From Thalassovita autumnalis (GTDB lineage Bacteria; Pseudomonadota; Alphaproteobacteria; Rhodobacterales; Rhodobacteraceae), in NCBI RefSeq assembly GCF_001458255.1, contig NZ_CYSB01000041.1, positions 186,001 to 250,000 on the forward strand: a stretch of DNA of 64,000 bases, written 5' to 3'. The position numbers and the translations under genes are program-made. Each line of letters starts with the position of its first letter. Within the stretch, counting starts at the first letter, position 1. Positions 8,730 to 18,070 of this stretch are shown here, in pieces. The notes beneath the pieces are model-generated. The model was given only the letters and a program-made list of their open reading frames with translations, was not told where the DNA came from and made no database searches.

Positions 8730-9857
8730 ATGACACAGACCGTTTTTGCACCTTGGGAAGACCCCAATGAAACGCCGCTGATCCAGTTCAAAGGCGTGAC
8801 CAAACGATTTGGCACCTTCACAGCGATTGATAACCTGACACAGGATATCTACGCCCGCGAATTCTTTGCGCTGCTTGGGCCTTCGGGCTGCGGCAAAACC
8901 ACGATGATGCGGATGCTGGCCGGGTTTGAAACCCCCACCAAGGGCCAGATCCTGATCGCCGGCCAGGACATGGCCAATGTGCCGCCCAATGAACGTGCTG
9001 TGAATATGATGTTCCAATCCTACGCCCTGTTCCCGCATCTTTCGATCTGGGAAAACATCGCTTTCGGCCTGAAGCGGATGAAGATGCCCAAGGATGAGAT
9101 GAACGCCCGCGTCGATGAGATGCTGCGCCTCACCCGGTTGAGCAAATTCGCCAAACGCAAGCCGCATCAAATTTCCGGTGGTCAGCGTCAGCGTGTGGCC
9201 CTGGCCCGTTCGCTGGCCCGTGCGCCCAAACTGCTGTTGCTGGATGAACCCCTTGGCGCGCTGGACAAAAAGCTGCGCGAAGAGACACAGTTTGAACTGA
9301 TGGACATTCAGGAAAAGACGGGCACCACCTTCGTGATCGTGACCCACGATCAGGAAGAGGCGATGACCGTCGCAAGCCGCGTTGCGGTGATGGATGACGG
9401 CAAGATCATGCAGGTCTCAACCCCGGATAAGATCTATGAAGAGCCAAACTCGGTCTATGTGGCGGACTTCATTGGGGATGTGAACATCATCGAAGGCACC
9501 GCCAAGAAGACCAGCGAAGATGGCTATGACATCCTGTGGCACGACGGGCAGGAGCCCTTCCATGCCAAAACCACCCGGCAGCTGAGCGACGGTCAGAAAG
9601 CCTTTGTGGCGATCCGGCCGGAAAAGATCGGCATCAGCCCGGAAAAACCCGAAGGCGCGATGAACGCGGTGAAGGGTAAGATCATCGACATCGGATATCT
9701 GGGCAACATCTCAACCTATCACGTTGAACTGCCTGGCGGTGTGATGATCAAGGCGCAGCAAACCAACACCCGCCGTCTGTCACGGCGCACATTTACCTGG
9801 GAAGATGAGGTCTGGCTCAGCTGGACCCTGACCGCCGGGTCCGTGCTGGAGCGCTGA
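8730..9857 (+). CDS. potG: Putrescine ABC transporter ATP-binding protein PotG
   Basis: A 375-residue ABC ATPase. Walker A is GPSGCGKT (about residues 51-58). The signature ISGGQRQR is followed directly by LLLLDEPLGALD (Walker B and D-loop), and the switch His lies in IVTHDQEEA. The C-terminal region (about 255-375) is a TOBE-like regulatory domain. It follows potF after the attenuator hairpin and precedes potH by 2 bp. It powers uptake of putrescine-type polyamines in the inner-membrane complex. All family motifs are intact. Confidence 0.93.
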   Translation: MTQTVFAPWEDPNETPLIQFKGVTKRFGTFTAIDNLTQDIYAREFFALLGPSGCGKTTMMRMLAGFETPTKGQILIAGQDMANVPPNERAVNMMFQSYALFPHLSIWENIAFGLKRMKMPKDEMNARVDEMLRLTRLSKFAKRKPHQISGGQRQRVALARSLARAPKLLLLDEPLGALDKKLREETQFELMDIQEKTGTTFVIVTHDQEEAMTVASRVAVMDDGKIMQVSTPDKIYEEPNSVYVADFIGDVNIIEGTAKKTSEDGYDILWHDGQEPFHAKTTRQLSDGQKAFVAIRPEKIGISPEKPEGAMNAVKGKIIDIGYLGNISTYHVELPGGVMIKAQQTNTRRLSRRTFTWEDEVWLSWTLTAGSVLER

Positions 9858-9859
9858 TT

Positions 9860-10750
9860 ATGCGGCGTCTTTTCCTCATATCAGTGCCCTATCTGTGGCT
9901 GCTGGCGCTCTTCCTGATCCCCTTTGTAATCGTGTTGAAGATCTCGCTCAGCGACACGGCTCTGGCCATCCCGCCCTATACCCCGCAGCTCGATCTGACG
10001 ACCGGCTGGGAGGGGATCAAATCCTTCTTTGGCGCGCTGGACTTTGAAAACTTTGTCTGGCTGACCGAGGATGACCTCTACTGGAAGGCCTATGTCTCCA
10101 GCCTGCAAATCGCGGTGTTTTCGACCCTGTTTGCGCTGCTGGTGGGCTATCCGATCGCCTATGCGATGGCGCAGGCGCCGGAACAGTGGCGTGCAACGCT
10201 GATGATGCTGATTATCCTGCCGTTCTGGACCAGTTTCCTGATCCGAGTTTACGCCTGGATGGGTATCCTCAGCCAGGAGGGTCTGCTGAACCAGTTCCTG
10301 ATGTGGCTGGGTGTGATCAATGAGCCGCTGATCATCCTGAACACCAACAAGGCCGTCTATATCGGCATCGTTTACACCTACCTGCCCTTCATGATCCTGC
10401 CGATTTATTCGGCGCTGGAAAAACTGGATGGCAGCCTGCTGGAAGCGGCCGAGGATCTGGGCTGTTCCCGGTTCACCGCCTTCTGGCTGGTGACCATTCC
10501 GCTGTCGAAAAACGGCATCATCGCGGGCTGTTTCCTGGTGTTCATCCCGGCCATCGGGGAATTTGTGATCCCCTCCCTTCTGGGCGGATCCTCGACCCTG
10601 ATGATCGGTAAGGTTCTGTGGGAAGAGTTCTTTGCCAACTTGGACTGGCCGGTGGCCGCAGCGGTGGCTGTTGTGCTCCTCCTGATCCTGATCATTCCGA
10701 TCATCCTGTTCCAACGCAATGAGCAGAAGCAGCGGGAGGCTGAGCAATGA
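9860..10750 (+). CDS. potH: Putrescine ABC transporter permease PotH
   Basis: A 296-residue inner-membrane permease. The first helix is at about residues 5-25, a periplasmic stretch of about 60 residues follows, then five more helices. The EAA-type coupling loop (LLEAAEDLGCSRFTAFW) near residues 193-210 contacts PotG. It ends inside the start of potI (4-bp overlap), so the two permeases should be made in equal amounts. Unlike the PotB-type permease of the other operon it has no large insertion, so the two systems are not recent duplicates. Confidence 0.92.
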   Translation: MRRLFLISVPYLWLLALFLIPFVIVLKISLSDTALAIPPYTPQLDLTTGWEGIKSFFGALDFENFVWLTEDDLYWKAYVSSLQIAVFSTLFALLVGYPIAYAMAQAPEQWRATLMMLIILPFWTSFLIRVYAWMGILSQEGLLNQFLMWLGVINEPLIILNTNKAVYIGIVYTYLPFMILPIYSALEKLDGSLLEAAEDLGCSRFTAFWLVTIPLSKNGIIAGCFLVFIPAIGEFVIPSLLGGSSTLMIGKVLWEEFFANLDWPVAAAVAVVLLLILIIPIILFQRNEQKQREAEQ

Positions 10751-11559
10751 AGCGTTTCACCTGGTTCAATGCAACGGCCCTGACTTTGGGCTTTGCCTTC
10801 CTTTATCTGCCGATGATCATTCTGGTGATCTACAGCTTCAACGCCTCAAAGCTGGTGACGGTCTGGGCCGGCTTTTCGACCAAATGGTATGGTGAGCTGC
10901 TCAACAACACCCAGATGCTGGATGCGGCCTGGGTCACCATCAAGGTGGCGGTGGTCTCCTCAACTCTTGCGACCGTTTTGGGCACGATGGCCGCCTATGT
11001 CATGGTGCGCGGCGGGCGTTTTATGGGGCGGACGCTGTTTTCCGGCATGATCTTCGCGCCCCTGGTGATGCCAGAGGTGATCACCGGCCTGTCGCTGTTC
11101 CTGCTGTTCAAACCGGTCTTTACCCAGTTCAGCGCCCAGACCATCATTCTGGCCCATGCCACATTTTCCATGTGCTACGTGTCGGTTGTAGTGTCCTCGC
11201 GGCTGGTGGCCTTTGACAAATCGCTGGAAGAGGCGGCGTTGGATCTGGGCTGTACCCCGTTTGAAAGCTTCCGTCTGGTGACCCTGCCGATCATTGCCCC
11301 GGCGGTGATTTCCGGCTGGCTACTGGCCTTTACCCTGTCGCTGGATGATCTGGTGATTGCCAGCTTCACCACCGGCCCCGGCGCCACCACCCTGCCGATG
11401 AAGATCTGGTCCGCCGTGCGTCTGGGCGTCAGCCCTGAAATCAACGCGCTGTCGACCATCATGATCGCCATTGTGACGGTTGGGGTGATCACCGCCTCGA
11501 TCAGCACCAAACGCGCCGCCCTGCGCCAGCGCGCCGAAGAACGCGCTGCGGCTGGGTAA
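10747..11559 (+). CDS. potI: Putrescine ABC transporter permease PotI
   Basis: A 270-residue permease, the normal length for PotI/PotC. The N-terminal helix with LYLPMIILVIYSFN is typical of the family. The EAA loop (LEEAALDLGCTPFESFRLV) lies near residues 161-180. The ATG overlaps the potH stop by 4 bp. This is the last gene of the potFGHI unit, and a rho-independent terminator starts about 20 bp downstream. It forms the heterodimeric membrane channel with PotH. Confidence 0.92.
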   Translation: MKRFTWFNATALTLGFAFLYLPMIILVIYSFNASKLVTVWAGFSTKWYGELLNNTQMLDAAWVTIKVAVVSSTLATVLGTMAAYVMVRGGRFMGRTLFSGMIFAPLVMPEVITGLSLFLLFKPVFTQFSAQTIILAHATFSMCYVSVVVSSRLVAFDKSLEEAALDLGCTPFESFRLVTLPIIAPAVISGWLLAFTLSLDDLVIASFTTGPGATTLPMKIWSAVRLGVSPEINALSTIMIAIVTVGVITASISTKRAALRQRAEERAAAG

Positions 11560-11582
11560 GCTGACATATATAAAATACAGAA

Positions 11583-11614
11583 AAGCCTCCGCCCCTCGGG
11601 TCGGGGGCTTTTTT
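11583..11614 (+). terminator. Rho-independent terminator of the potFGHI operon
   Basis: AGCCTCC (11584-11590) can pair with GGGGGCT (11603-11609, one G-U pair) and is followed by six T. It lies 24 bp after the potI stop. Confidence 0.8.
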
Positions 11615-11654
11615 GTAGCTCCGGGCTTCAGCCAACACATCAATTCCAAGTACC

Positions 11655-11730
11655 GCCCAACAGGCACTGTTGGGCCGCGCCGTCCCGCCCCCACAGGGCG
11701 GCGCGATTGCGCCACCCCTCGGGACGGCGC
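11655..11730. repeat. Nested inverted repeats between convergent genes
   Basis: GCCCAACAG (11655-11663) and CTGTTGGGC (11667-11675) make a perfect 9-bp hairpin. Directly after it GCGCCGTCCCG (11677-11687) pairs with CGGGACGGCGC (11720-11730), enclosing GGCGC (11699-11703) and GCGCC (11708-11712). The element lies between the potI terminator and the stop of the minus-strand EamA gene. No T run is present, so it looks more like a REP-type or cruciform element than a terminator. Confidence 0.6.
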
Positions 11731-11759
11731 CAATCTTCAAACCCAAGAAAGTCTCAATC

Positions 11760-12683
11760 TCACCCCTGCGGCGTCATGCCGGAACGTGCTTTGGACCGGC
11801 GTAGGCCCAGCGCATGTTCACGCAGGATGATCAACACGCCAGCAAAGACAACAAGCGCAGCGCCCCCCATCATCTGACCGGTCGGCACCTCATCAAAGAC
11901 GAAGTAGCCAATCGCCAGCGCCAGGATCATCGACGCATAGTCAAACGGCGCCACAACCGACGCGCCTGCAAAACGGTAAGATGAGGTCAGGAAAATCTGC
12001 CCAAACCCGCCAAGAATGCCCGCCCCGATCAGCAACATGGCTTCAGGCCCCGTCGGCACCACCCAGCCAAACGGCAGTGTCAGCAACGACAGGCCCGTCG
12101 CGGTGAGGGAGAAGTAAAACACAATTGCTGAGGTTTCCTCGCTCTGGACCATATTGCGGATGTGGATCTGTGCCAGCGCCGCAAAGGTGGCGCCCATCAG
12201 GGTCAAAACCACCCCCAAGGCCTGCGCCGTTTGCACCGTTTCACCCTGTAATAGGGTCAATCGCGGCTCAATCACGATCAAAACCCCCAACAGGCCCAGC
12301 CCCACGGCAAACATCCGAAACAGCCGCACCTCTTCGCCAAGGAACATCGCGGCGAAGACAACGGTCAGCAGCGGCGCGGCGTAGCCGATCGCGGTCACCT
12401 CCGGCAGCGGCAGCAGCCCCAGACCGGCAAAGCCCATCCCCATGGCGGAGGTCCCAACCAAGCCGCGCCAGAAATGCGCCATCTTGGATTTCACCTTCAA
12501 CCCGGTTTTCAGATCCCCGCGCAGCGTCAGCCAGGCGATAATGACCGGCAGCGCAAAAAGGGAACGGAAGAACACCGCTTGCCCCGGCGGCACATGTTCC
12601 GATGCCGCCTTGATCAGCGACGCCATGGTGATGAACATCACCACTGAGCAGAGTTTTAACGCGATGCCTTTGACGGGGTTCAT
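11760..12683 (-). CDS. DMT-superfamily transporter with two EamA domains
   Basis: A 307-residue inner-membrane protein with about ten hydrophobic segments arranged as two EamA repeats (about residues 5-140 and 155-285). The ATG at 12683 is chosen because AAAGGA lies just upstream; longer in-frame starts would run into the divergent acyl-CoA synthetase gene. EamA proteins export small metabolites such as amino acids, nucleobases or riboflavin, but the substrate cannot be assigned here. It shares a divergent promoter region of about 95 bp with the downstream-oriented synthetase gene, without further evidence that they act together. Confidence 0.85.
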   Translation of the reverse strand: MNPVKGIALKLCSVVMFITMASLIKAASEHVPPGQAVFFRSLFALPVIIAWLTLRGDLKTGLKVKSKMAHFWRGLVGTSAMGMGFAGLGLLPLPEVTAIGYAAPLLTVVFAAMFLGEEVRLFRMFAVGLGLLGVLIVIEPRLTLLQGETVQTAQALGVVLTLMGATFAALAQIHIRNMVQSEETSAIVFYFSLTATGLSLLTLPFGWVVPTGPEAMLLIGAGILGGFGQIFLTSSYRFAGASVVAPFDYASMILALAIGYFVFDEVPTGQMMGGAALVVFAGVLIILREHALGLRRSKARSGMTPQG

Positions 12684-12777
12684 GTGGGATCCTTTCGCAT
12701 GTGTATTCCTACCGTCTTGCGCTGACAGAAAACCATGCCCAAAAAGCCAGTAACAGAATTTAAAGCCGGAGCGCGCC

Positions 12778-14286
12778 ATGTATGACAGCAACCACCTGAT
12801 CCACCGCCTGTCCCATATGGCGGCACGTGCGCCGGAAAAATGCTTTGCCCAGCGCCCGGGTCAGGCGGACGTCAGCTATAGCGCCCTGTTTGAGGGCGCC
12901 CAGCGTCTGGCACAGCGGTTGATCGCCCTTGGGCTGGAACCGGGGGATCGGGTGGCGGTTCAGGTGGAAAAGACACTGGAGGCGGTGCAGCTCTACCTTG
13001 GGACAGTGATGGCCGGCGGGATCTTTCTGCCTCTCAATACCGCCTACACAGGCTCTGAAATCGCTTATTTCGTCTCTGACGCCACGCCGCGCATTCTGGT
13101 CTGTGACCCCACCCGTGCGCCGGAACTGACCCCACTGGCTGAAGGGGCCACCGTGCTGACGCTGGATGCGGATGGGCAGGGCGGCCTGACCGCCGATTTG
13201 CCTGAAACAGAGTCTGATTTTACCCCCGTGACCCGCGGTGCAGATGATCTGGCCGCGATCCTTTACACATCAGGGACCACGGGCCGATCCAAAGGCGCGA
13301 TGCTCAGCCACAAGAACCTGGCCAGCAATTCTGAGGCGCTGGTGGACCTGTGGCGGTTCACCTCTGACGATGTGCTGATCCACGCGCTGCCGATCTTTCA
13401 CACCCACGGATTGTTTGTGGCCACCAATGTGGCATTGCTTTCGGGCGCTTCGACCGTGTTCCTGCCCAAATTTGATGCTGAGGCCATTTTGGACGCCATG
13501 CCCGGGGCCACCGCGCTGATGGGGGTGCCGACCTTTTACACCCGCCTGTTGCAGCAGGACCGCCTGACCCCGGAACATGCCGCCAACATGCGCCTATTCA
13601 TCTCAGGCTCCGCCCCTCTGTTGGTGGACACGCATGAGCAATGGCAAGCCCGCACCGGACACCGGATTTTGGAACGCTATGGCATGACCGAAACCAACAT
13701 GAGCACCTCCAACCCCTATGACGGCGAGCGCCGTGCCGGCACCGTGGGCTTCCCACTGCCTGGCGTGGAGCTGCGCATCATGGAAGGCGAGACTGAGGTG
13801 CCGCAGGGTGAGATCGGTGTCATTGAAGTGCGCGGTGACAATGTATTTCAGGGCTACTGGCAGATGCCTGAAAAAACCGCTGAGGAGCTGCGCCCGGATG
13901 GCTGGTTCATCACCGGGGATCTGGCCCAGCAGGACGGCGATGGCTACGTCACCATCGTGGGCCGCGCCAAGGATCTGATCATCACCGGCGGCTTTAACGT
14001 CTACCCGAAAGAGCTGGAAAGCCTGATTGACGATCTGCCCGGCGTGTTGGAAAGCGCCGTGATCGGCGTGCCGCATCCCGACTTTGGCGAAGCGGTGGTG
14101 GCGATTGTGGTGCCGAGTGCTGCGGACCTCAGTAGCGAAACCATCGCGGCAGCCTGCGCCCGCGATCTGGCCAAGTTCAAACAGCCAAAGCAGATCCTGC
14201 TGGCATCAGAACTGCCCCGCAACACGATGGGCAAGGTTCAGAAAAAAGCCCTGCGCGAAACCCATGGTGATCTGTTCACCGCCTAA
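12778..14286 (+). CDS. matB: Malonyl-CoA synthetase (MatB-type acyl-CoA synthetase)
   Basis: A 502-residue adenylate-forming enzyme. The AMP-binding core motif YTSGTTGRSKGAM is at about residues 163-175, RYGMTETNM near 300, and the C-terminal hinge and catalytic region GRAKDLIITGGFNVYPKE near 395-415 includes the conserved Lys region NTMGKVQKK near the end. The malonate-type signature SNPYDGERRAGTVG after the A5 motif is characteristic of MatB. It would convert malonate, ATP and CoA to malonyl-CoA. No malonyl-CoA decarboxylase or malonate carrier gene is next to it, so it may act in malonate scavenging or supply extender units. Confidence 0.85.
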   Translation: MYDSNHLIHRLSHMAARAPEKCFAQRPGQADVSYSALFEGAQRLAQRLIALGLEPGDRVAVQVEKTLEAVQLYLGTVMAGGIFLPLNTAYTGSEIAYFVSDATPRILVCDPTRAPELTPLAEGATVLTLDADGQGGLTADLPETESDFTPVTRGADDLAAILYTSGTTGRSKGAMLSHKNLASNSEALVDLWRFTSDDVLIHALPIFHTHGLFVATNVALLSGASTVFLPKFDAEAILDAMPGATALMGVPTFYTRLLQQDRLTPEHAANMRLFISGSAPLLVDTHEQWQARTGHRILERYGMTETNMSTSNPYDGERRAGTVGFPLPGVELRIMEGETEVPQGEIGVIEVRGDNVFQGYWQMPEKTAEELRPDGWFITGDLAQQDGDGYVTIVGRAKDLIITGGFNVYPKELESLIDDLPGVLESAVIGVPHPDFGEAVVAIVVPSAADLSSETIAAACARDLAKFKQPKQILLASELPRNTMGKVQKKALRETHGDLFTA

Positions 14287-14539
14287 CGGCCTGAACGCCC
14301 CAAAAAGTCCCGATCGTTGGCATGCGCTATCCCTTCTTAAAGGGGGCGGCGTTTCACATTTATGGGATCAACCCGTTAGCTGGCAGCTTTTGGCGCATCG
14401 AAAGATCCGCCTTGGGCAGAGTCTCGCCCAAACTAAACGAAACAGTTCACTTTGCGACAAAACTGCCTATCTACCGCCGTATCGCAAGACGGCGTCGGCC
14501 ATCCCCAGCGGCGCCACCATGGTACAAAGGAAAAAACGA

Positions 14540-15118
14540 ATGACCGTGACCAAACTGATGATTGCAGGCGTTGCAGCAACCCTGACCGCCGCCCCCGCCT
14601 TCGCTGGCTCAATCGATGCCGCCCCCGCTGACCCGATCCCAACCCCGGTTCAGGTTGTAGACACCACAGGTGACTGGACGGGTGGCTATGTAGGTCTGAA
14701 CCTCGGCTATGCCGATCTGGAAGCAGGCGGCAGTTCGGGCGATGGCAACTTCTACGGCCTCTCCGCAGGCTATGATCAGGACCTTGGCAATTGGGTTGTC
14801 GGTGGTGGCATCGACTATGACAAGCTGGACATCGGCCTGGGTGGCTCTGACGTGGAAAACGCGCTGCGCCTGAAACTGCGCGCCGGTTATGACCTGGGCA
14901 ATGGCCTGGTCTACGGTACCGCAGGTGCTGTCCGCATCGACGTTGAAGGCGTTGGTGACGACACCGGCTTCTTTGTTGGTGCTGGCTATGAACACAAGGT
15001 GACCGAACAGGTCTCGCTGGGCACCGAAGTGCTGTACCACAAGGTCAACGACTTCAACAATTCCGGCTCGGATGTTGAGGCCACCACCGTAGCGGCGAAG
15101 GTAAACTTCCGCTTCTGA
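14540..15118 (+). CDS. Small outer-membrane beta-barrel protein (opacity/OmpA-barrel family)
   Basis: A 192-residue secreted protein. A signal peptide covers about residues 1-20 (hydrophobic core, PAFAGS cleavage region). The mature part is an alternating-pattern barrel of about eight strands rich in Gly, Tyr and Asp (WTGGYVGLNLGYADLE, GNGLVYGTAGAVR) and ends in the C-terminal Phe (VNFRF) recognised by the outer-membrane assembly machinery. Related alphaproteobacterial barrels (Omp25/Omp31 type) are structural or adhesion proteins; no specific function is visible. It is a single-gene unit with its own terminator. Confidence 0.85.
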   Translation: MTVTKLMIAGVAATLTAAPAFAGSIDAAPADPIPTPVQVVDTTGDWTGGYVGLNLGYADLEAGGSSGDGNFYGLSAGYDQDLGNWVVGGGIDYDKLDIGLGGSDVENALRLKLRAGYDLGNGLVYGTAGAVRIDVEGVGDDTGFFVGAGYEHKVTEQVSLGTEVLYHKVNDFNNSGSDVEATTVAAKVNFRF

Positions 15119-15142
15119 TCTGACGAGCAGATCGACAAAAGA

Positions 15143-15167
15143 ACGGGCGCCAGTGGCGCCCGTTTTC
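15143..15167 (+). terminator. Rho-independent terminator after the outer-membrane barrel gene
   Basis: ACGGGCGCC (15143-15151) pairs perfectly with GGCGCCCGT (15155-15163) around AGT and is followed by a T run. It begins 25 bp after the stop. Confidence 0.9.
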
Positions 15168-15195
15168 GTCTCTATCAGCTGGGATAGTCTCTAAC

Positions 15196-15693
15196 TCAGC
15201 CGCGTTTCGGCAGCACCCAATCGGGCCGCGGGAAATGGCAGGTATAGCCGTTGGGATGCTTTTCCAGGTAGTCCTGATGCTCTTCTTCAGCGTCCCAAAA
15301 CGCGCCCACAGGCTCCACTTCGGTAACCACCTTGCCCGGCCACAGGCCCGAAGCCTCCACATCCGCGATAGTGTCCAGCGCCACGGCTTTCTGATCCTCA
15401 TCCACATAGTAGATGGCGGAACGGTAGCTCATCCCCAGATCATTGCCCTGACGGTTCACCGTGGTCGGGTCATGGATCTGAAAGAAGAACTCCAACAGGT
15501 TGCGATAGCTGGTCAGGGACGGATCATAGGTGATCTCAATCCCCTCGGCATGGGTGCCGTGGTTCTTATAGGTCGCGTTTTCCACGTCGCCGCCGGTGTA
15601 GCCCACCCGGGTGCCGGTGACGCCGGGCAACCTGCGGATCAGGTCCTGCATGCCCCAGAAACAGCCGCCAGCCAATACTGCACGTTCGCTCAT
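15196..15693 (-). CDS. msrA: Peptide-methionine (S)-S-oxide reductase MsrA
   Basis: A 165-residue enzyme reducing S-epimers of methionine sulfoxide in proteins. The catalytic motif [10 protein letters not shown] is at residues 9-18, with Cys11 as nucleophile. The conserved substrate pocket follows ([28 protein letters not shown]). It overlaps the msrB stop by 1 bp, so the two reductases form one repair operon. The recycling cysteines often found at the C-terminus are not seen; the protein ends LPKRG after the conserved [10 protein letters not shown] region. Confidence 0.95.
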   Translation of the reverse strand: MSERAVLAGGCFWGMQDLIRRLPGVTGTRVGYTGGDVENATYKNHGTHAEGIEITYDPSLTSYRNLLEFFFQIHDPTTVNRQGNDLGMSYRSAIYYVDEDQKAVALDTIADVEASGLWPGKVVTEVEPVGAFWDAEEEHQDYLEKHPNGYTCHFPRPDWVLPKRG

Positions 15694-16139
15694 CAGATTT
15701 CCTCCACTTGGTTGAGGTAGTCGCCGTATCCTTCCGCCTGCATGTCATCGCGATGCACGAACCGCAAGGAGGCGGAGTTGATGCAATAGCGCAGGCCCCC
15801 GCGATCCTGTGGTCCATCAGGAAACACATGCCCCAGATGGCTGTCACCATGGGTCGAGCGCACCTCGGTCCGCACCATCCCGTAGGTGCGATCCTCCAGC
15901 TCGGCGATATGGGCCGGCTCAATCGGTTTGGTAAAGCTGGGCCAGCCACAGCCCGAGTCGTATTTGTCGGATGAGGCAAACAGCGGCTCGCCCGAGACCA
16001 CATCGACGTAGATCCCCGGTTCCTTGTTGCGCAACAGCCGCCCCGTCCCGGCCCGTTCAGTGCCGTTTTCCTGGGTCACCCAGCGCTGCTCATCGGTCAG
16101 ATTGGCGATCACATCCGGATCTTTGGTATATTTGGACAT
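15693..16139 (-). CDS. msrB: Peptide-methionine (R)-S-oxide reductase MsrB
   Basis: A 148-residue enzyme acting on R-methionine sulfoxide. [10 protein letters not shown] and [11 protein letters not shown] are conserved, the latter with the catalytic Cys. The two CxxC pairs that bind structural zinc in many MsrB proteins are absent: the first position reads [13 protein letters not shown] and the second [12 protein letters not shown]. This is a zinc-free form in which the Cys of GCGWPSF may be the resolving residue. It is the first gene of the msrBA pair. Confidence 0.95.
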   Translation of the reverse strand: MSKYTKDPDVIANLTDEQRWVTQENGTERAGTGRLLRNKEPGIYVDVVSGEPLFASSDKYDSGCGWPSFTKPIEPAHIAELEDRTYGMVRTEVRSTHGDSHLGHVFPDGPQDRGGLRYCINSASLRFVHRDDMQAEGYGDYLNQVEEI

Positions 16140-16201
16140 TTCGGCCCTCCTGTTCTCACCCGCAATAAATAGGCAGTTGCCGGCGCGAGGGAAGCCTTGT
16201 T

Positions 16202-17257
16202 TCAGCGCGCTGGCGATTTCGTGTGAAGCTGCCCCACCGCCCAGCGCGCCGCATCCTGCACCGTGGCATCCTCATCCTCACAAAGGCTCTGCGCCACCTC
16301 ACGCAGGGCCGCATCGCCGGAATTGCCAATCGCATAAAGCACATTGCGCACAAACCGGTTGCGCCCGATCCGCTTGATCGGTGAGCCGCTGAAAAACGCC
16401 CGAAACCCGGCATCATCCAACTGCGCAAGCTCAGCCAGCTTCGGCGCCTTCAGCTCATCCCGCGCGGCATAGCGCAATTCCCGCGCCTCCACCGCAAACT
16501 TGTTCCAGGGACAGGCCGCCAGACAGTCATCGCAGCCATAAATCCGGTTGCCCATCTTGGCGCGCAGATCCTCATCCACCGGGCCATGGTGTTCGATCGT
16601 CAGATAGGAAATGCAGCGCCGCGCATCCAACTGATAGGGGGCAGGAAACGCCTCCGTCGGGCAGGCCACCTGACAAGCCACACAGGACCCGCAACGGTCG
16701 ATTTCAGCTGGATCAGAGTCTATTTCCAACGTGGTGAAGATCGACCCGATAAAGAACCAGCTGCCCAAGTCGCGGCTGACCAGATTGGTGTGTTTGCCCT
16801 GCCAGCCAAGCCCTGCCGCCTGCCCCAAGGGCTTCTCAGGCACCGGCGCGGTGTCCACAAACACCTTCACCTGGGTCTCGTCCCCGGTCTCAGCGATCAG
16901 CCAGCGCGCCAGCCGCTTCAGGCGCTTTTTCACCAGATCATGGTAGTCTTTGTTCTGCGCATAGACGGAAATCGCCCCCAGATCGGCATGCTGCAAAATC
17001 TCTGTCGGATCATGTTCCGGCGTGTAGCTTTCGGCCAGCATGATCACCGATCGCGCCTCAGGCCACAGCGCCGCCGGGTTTTCGCGCCAATGCACCCGCT
17101 CCGCCATCCAGCCCATCTGGCCGTGATAGCCGGCCTCCAGAAAGGCCTGCAACCGGGCGGGCACCTCCGGCACATCCCAGGGGCGGCAGATCCGTGCGGC
17201 ATCAAACCCTTCGGCATGGGCCTGTGCAACCAGTCTCTGTTTCAGCCCATCTGCCAT
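16202..17257 (-). CDS. queG: Epoxyqueuosine reductase QueG
   Basis: A 351-residue iron-sulfur, cobalamin-dependent enzyme for the last step of queuosine synthesis in tRNA (epoxyqueuosine to queuosine). Two 4Fe-4S ligand sets are visible: [16 protein letters not shown] near residue 193 and [13 protein letters not shown] near 243. The N-terminal domain with the catalytic Asp region ([10 protein letters not shown]) near 130 is present, and a short HEAT-like C-terminal region ([15 protein letters not shown]) completes it. Length is normal. It is probably co-oriented with, but not tightly coupled to, the neighbouring GST gene. Confidence 0.94.
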   Translation of the reverse strand: MADGLKQRLVAQAHAEGFDAARICRPWDVPEVPARLQAFLEAGYHGQMGWMAERVHWRENPAALWPEARSVIMLAESYTPEHDPTEILQHADLGAISVYAQNKDYHDLVKKRLKRLARWLIAETGDETQVKVFVDTAPVPEKPLGQAAGLGWQGKHTNLVSRDLGSWFFIGSIFTTLEIDSDPAEIDRCGSCVACQVACPTEAFPAPYQLDARRCISYLTIEHHGPVDEDLRAKMGNRIYGCDDCLAACPWNKFAVEARELRYAARDELKAPKLAELAQLDDAGFRAFFSGSPIKRIGRNRFVRNVLYAIGNSGDAALREVAQSLCEDEDATVQDAARWAVGQLHTKSPAR

Positions 17258-17331
17258 TTCATCTTGCCCAAAATACTCCGGGGGAATTGGCCTTCAGGCC
17301 AAGGGGGCAGCGCCCCCTCCCCGCGTGAGGA

Positions 17332-17997
17332 TCAGAAATCCAGGTCTGCATAATGCGGCGGCGGCGGGAAGCCCGGCACCTGATCGGCCAGGATCGACCG
17401 GAAAGCCGGACGCGATTTGATCTTGGCGTACCAGTCTTTCACCACCTCATGCCGGTTCCAGTCCACATCACTGATATAGTCCAGCGCAGACAGATGAGCC
17501 GCGGCGGCGAAATCGGCGATGCTCATCTGATCACCGGCCAGCCAGCGGCGCTGATCCAGCAGCCAGGCCATGTAATCCAGATGATACTTGATCCGCTGCG
17601 CCCCGGCTTTGATGTTTTTACTGTCGGGATAACCCTGCCCCATGACCTTCTTATGCACCCGCTCATAAAGCAGCTTTGAGGTCACCTCATGATGGAATTT
17701 GTCATCAAACCATGCCGCGATACGGCGCGCTTCGAACCGGGCCGGTGCGCCGCGCGGCAGCAGCGCCGGCTCGGGGTAGGCTTCTTCCAGATATTCCACA
17801 ATCGCGGTGCTTTCCGACATGGTCATGCCGTCCAGCTTCAGCACCGGCACCTTGCCGGCGGGATTGCGACGCATGAAATCGGGATCCTGTTCCCAATAGC
17901 GCTCCTCGCTCAGCTCCACCTCAATCCGCTTTTCCGCCAGCACCAGACGCAGCTTGCGGCAGAACGGGGAAAGCGGGAAATGATAAAGCTTAGCCAT
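17332..17997 (-). CDS. Glutathione S-transferase family protein
   Basis: A 221-residue cytosolic GST-like protein. The thioredoxin-like N-terminal domain (residues 1-80) has the glutathione-binding motifs GKVPVLKLDG and SESTAIVEYLEE; the helical C-terminal domain has SIADFAAAAHLSALDYI. The ATG at 17997 starts the family-typical MAKLYHFPLSPFCRK; a GTG two codons upstream is less likely. The FCRK motif in place of a clear catalytic Ser or Tyr resembles beta/theta-like or stringent-starvation-type members. The substrate is unknown. Confidence 0.88.
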   Translation of the reverse strand: MAKLYHFPLSPFCRKLRLVLAEKRIEVELSEERYWEQDPDFMRRNPAGKVPVLKLDGMTMSESTAIVEYLEEAYPEPALLPRGAPARFEARRIAAWFDDKFHHEVTSKLLYERVHKKVMGQGYPDSKNIKAGAQRIKYHLDYMAWLLDQRRWLAGDQMSIADFAAAAHLSALDYISDVDWNRHEVVKDWYAKIKSRPAFRSILADQVPGFPPPPHYADLDF

Positions 17998-18070
17998 GGG
18001 CACAGATACCTTGCGAGAGACCTTAAGAAACAGGGATTGATGCCCTCCATGCCCGTTTAGCGGGCGGTTT

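Noticed and set aside
7578-9347. A 589-codon minus-strand frame opposite potF and potG
   Set aside because: Antisense shadow of two genes with intact family motifs.
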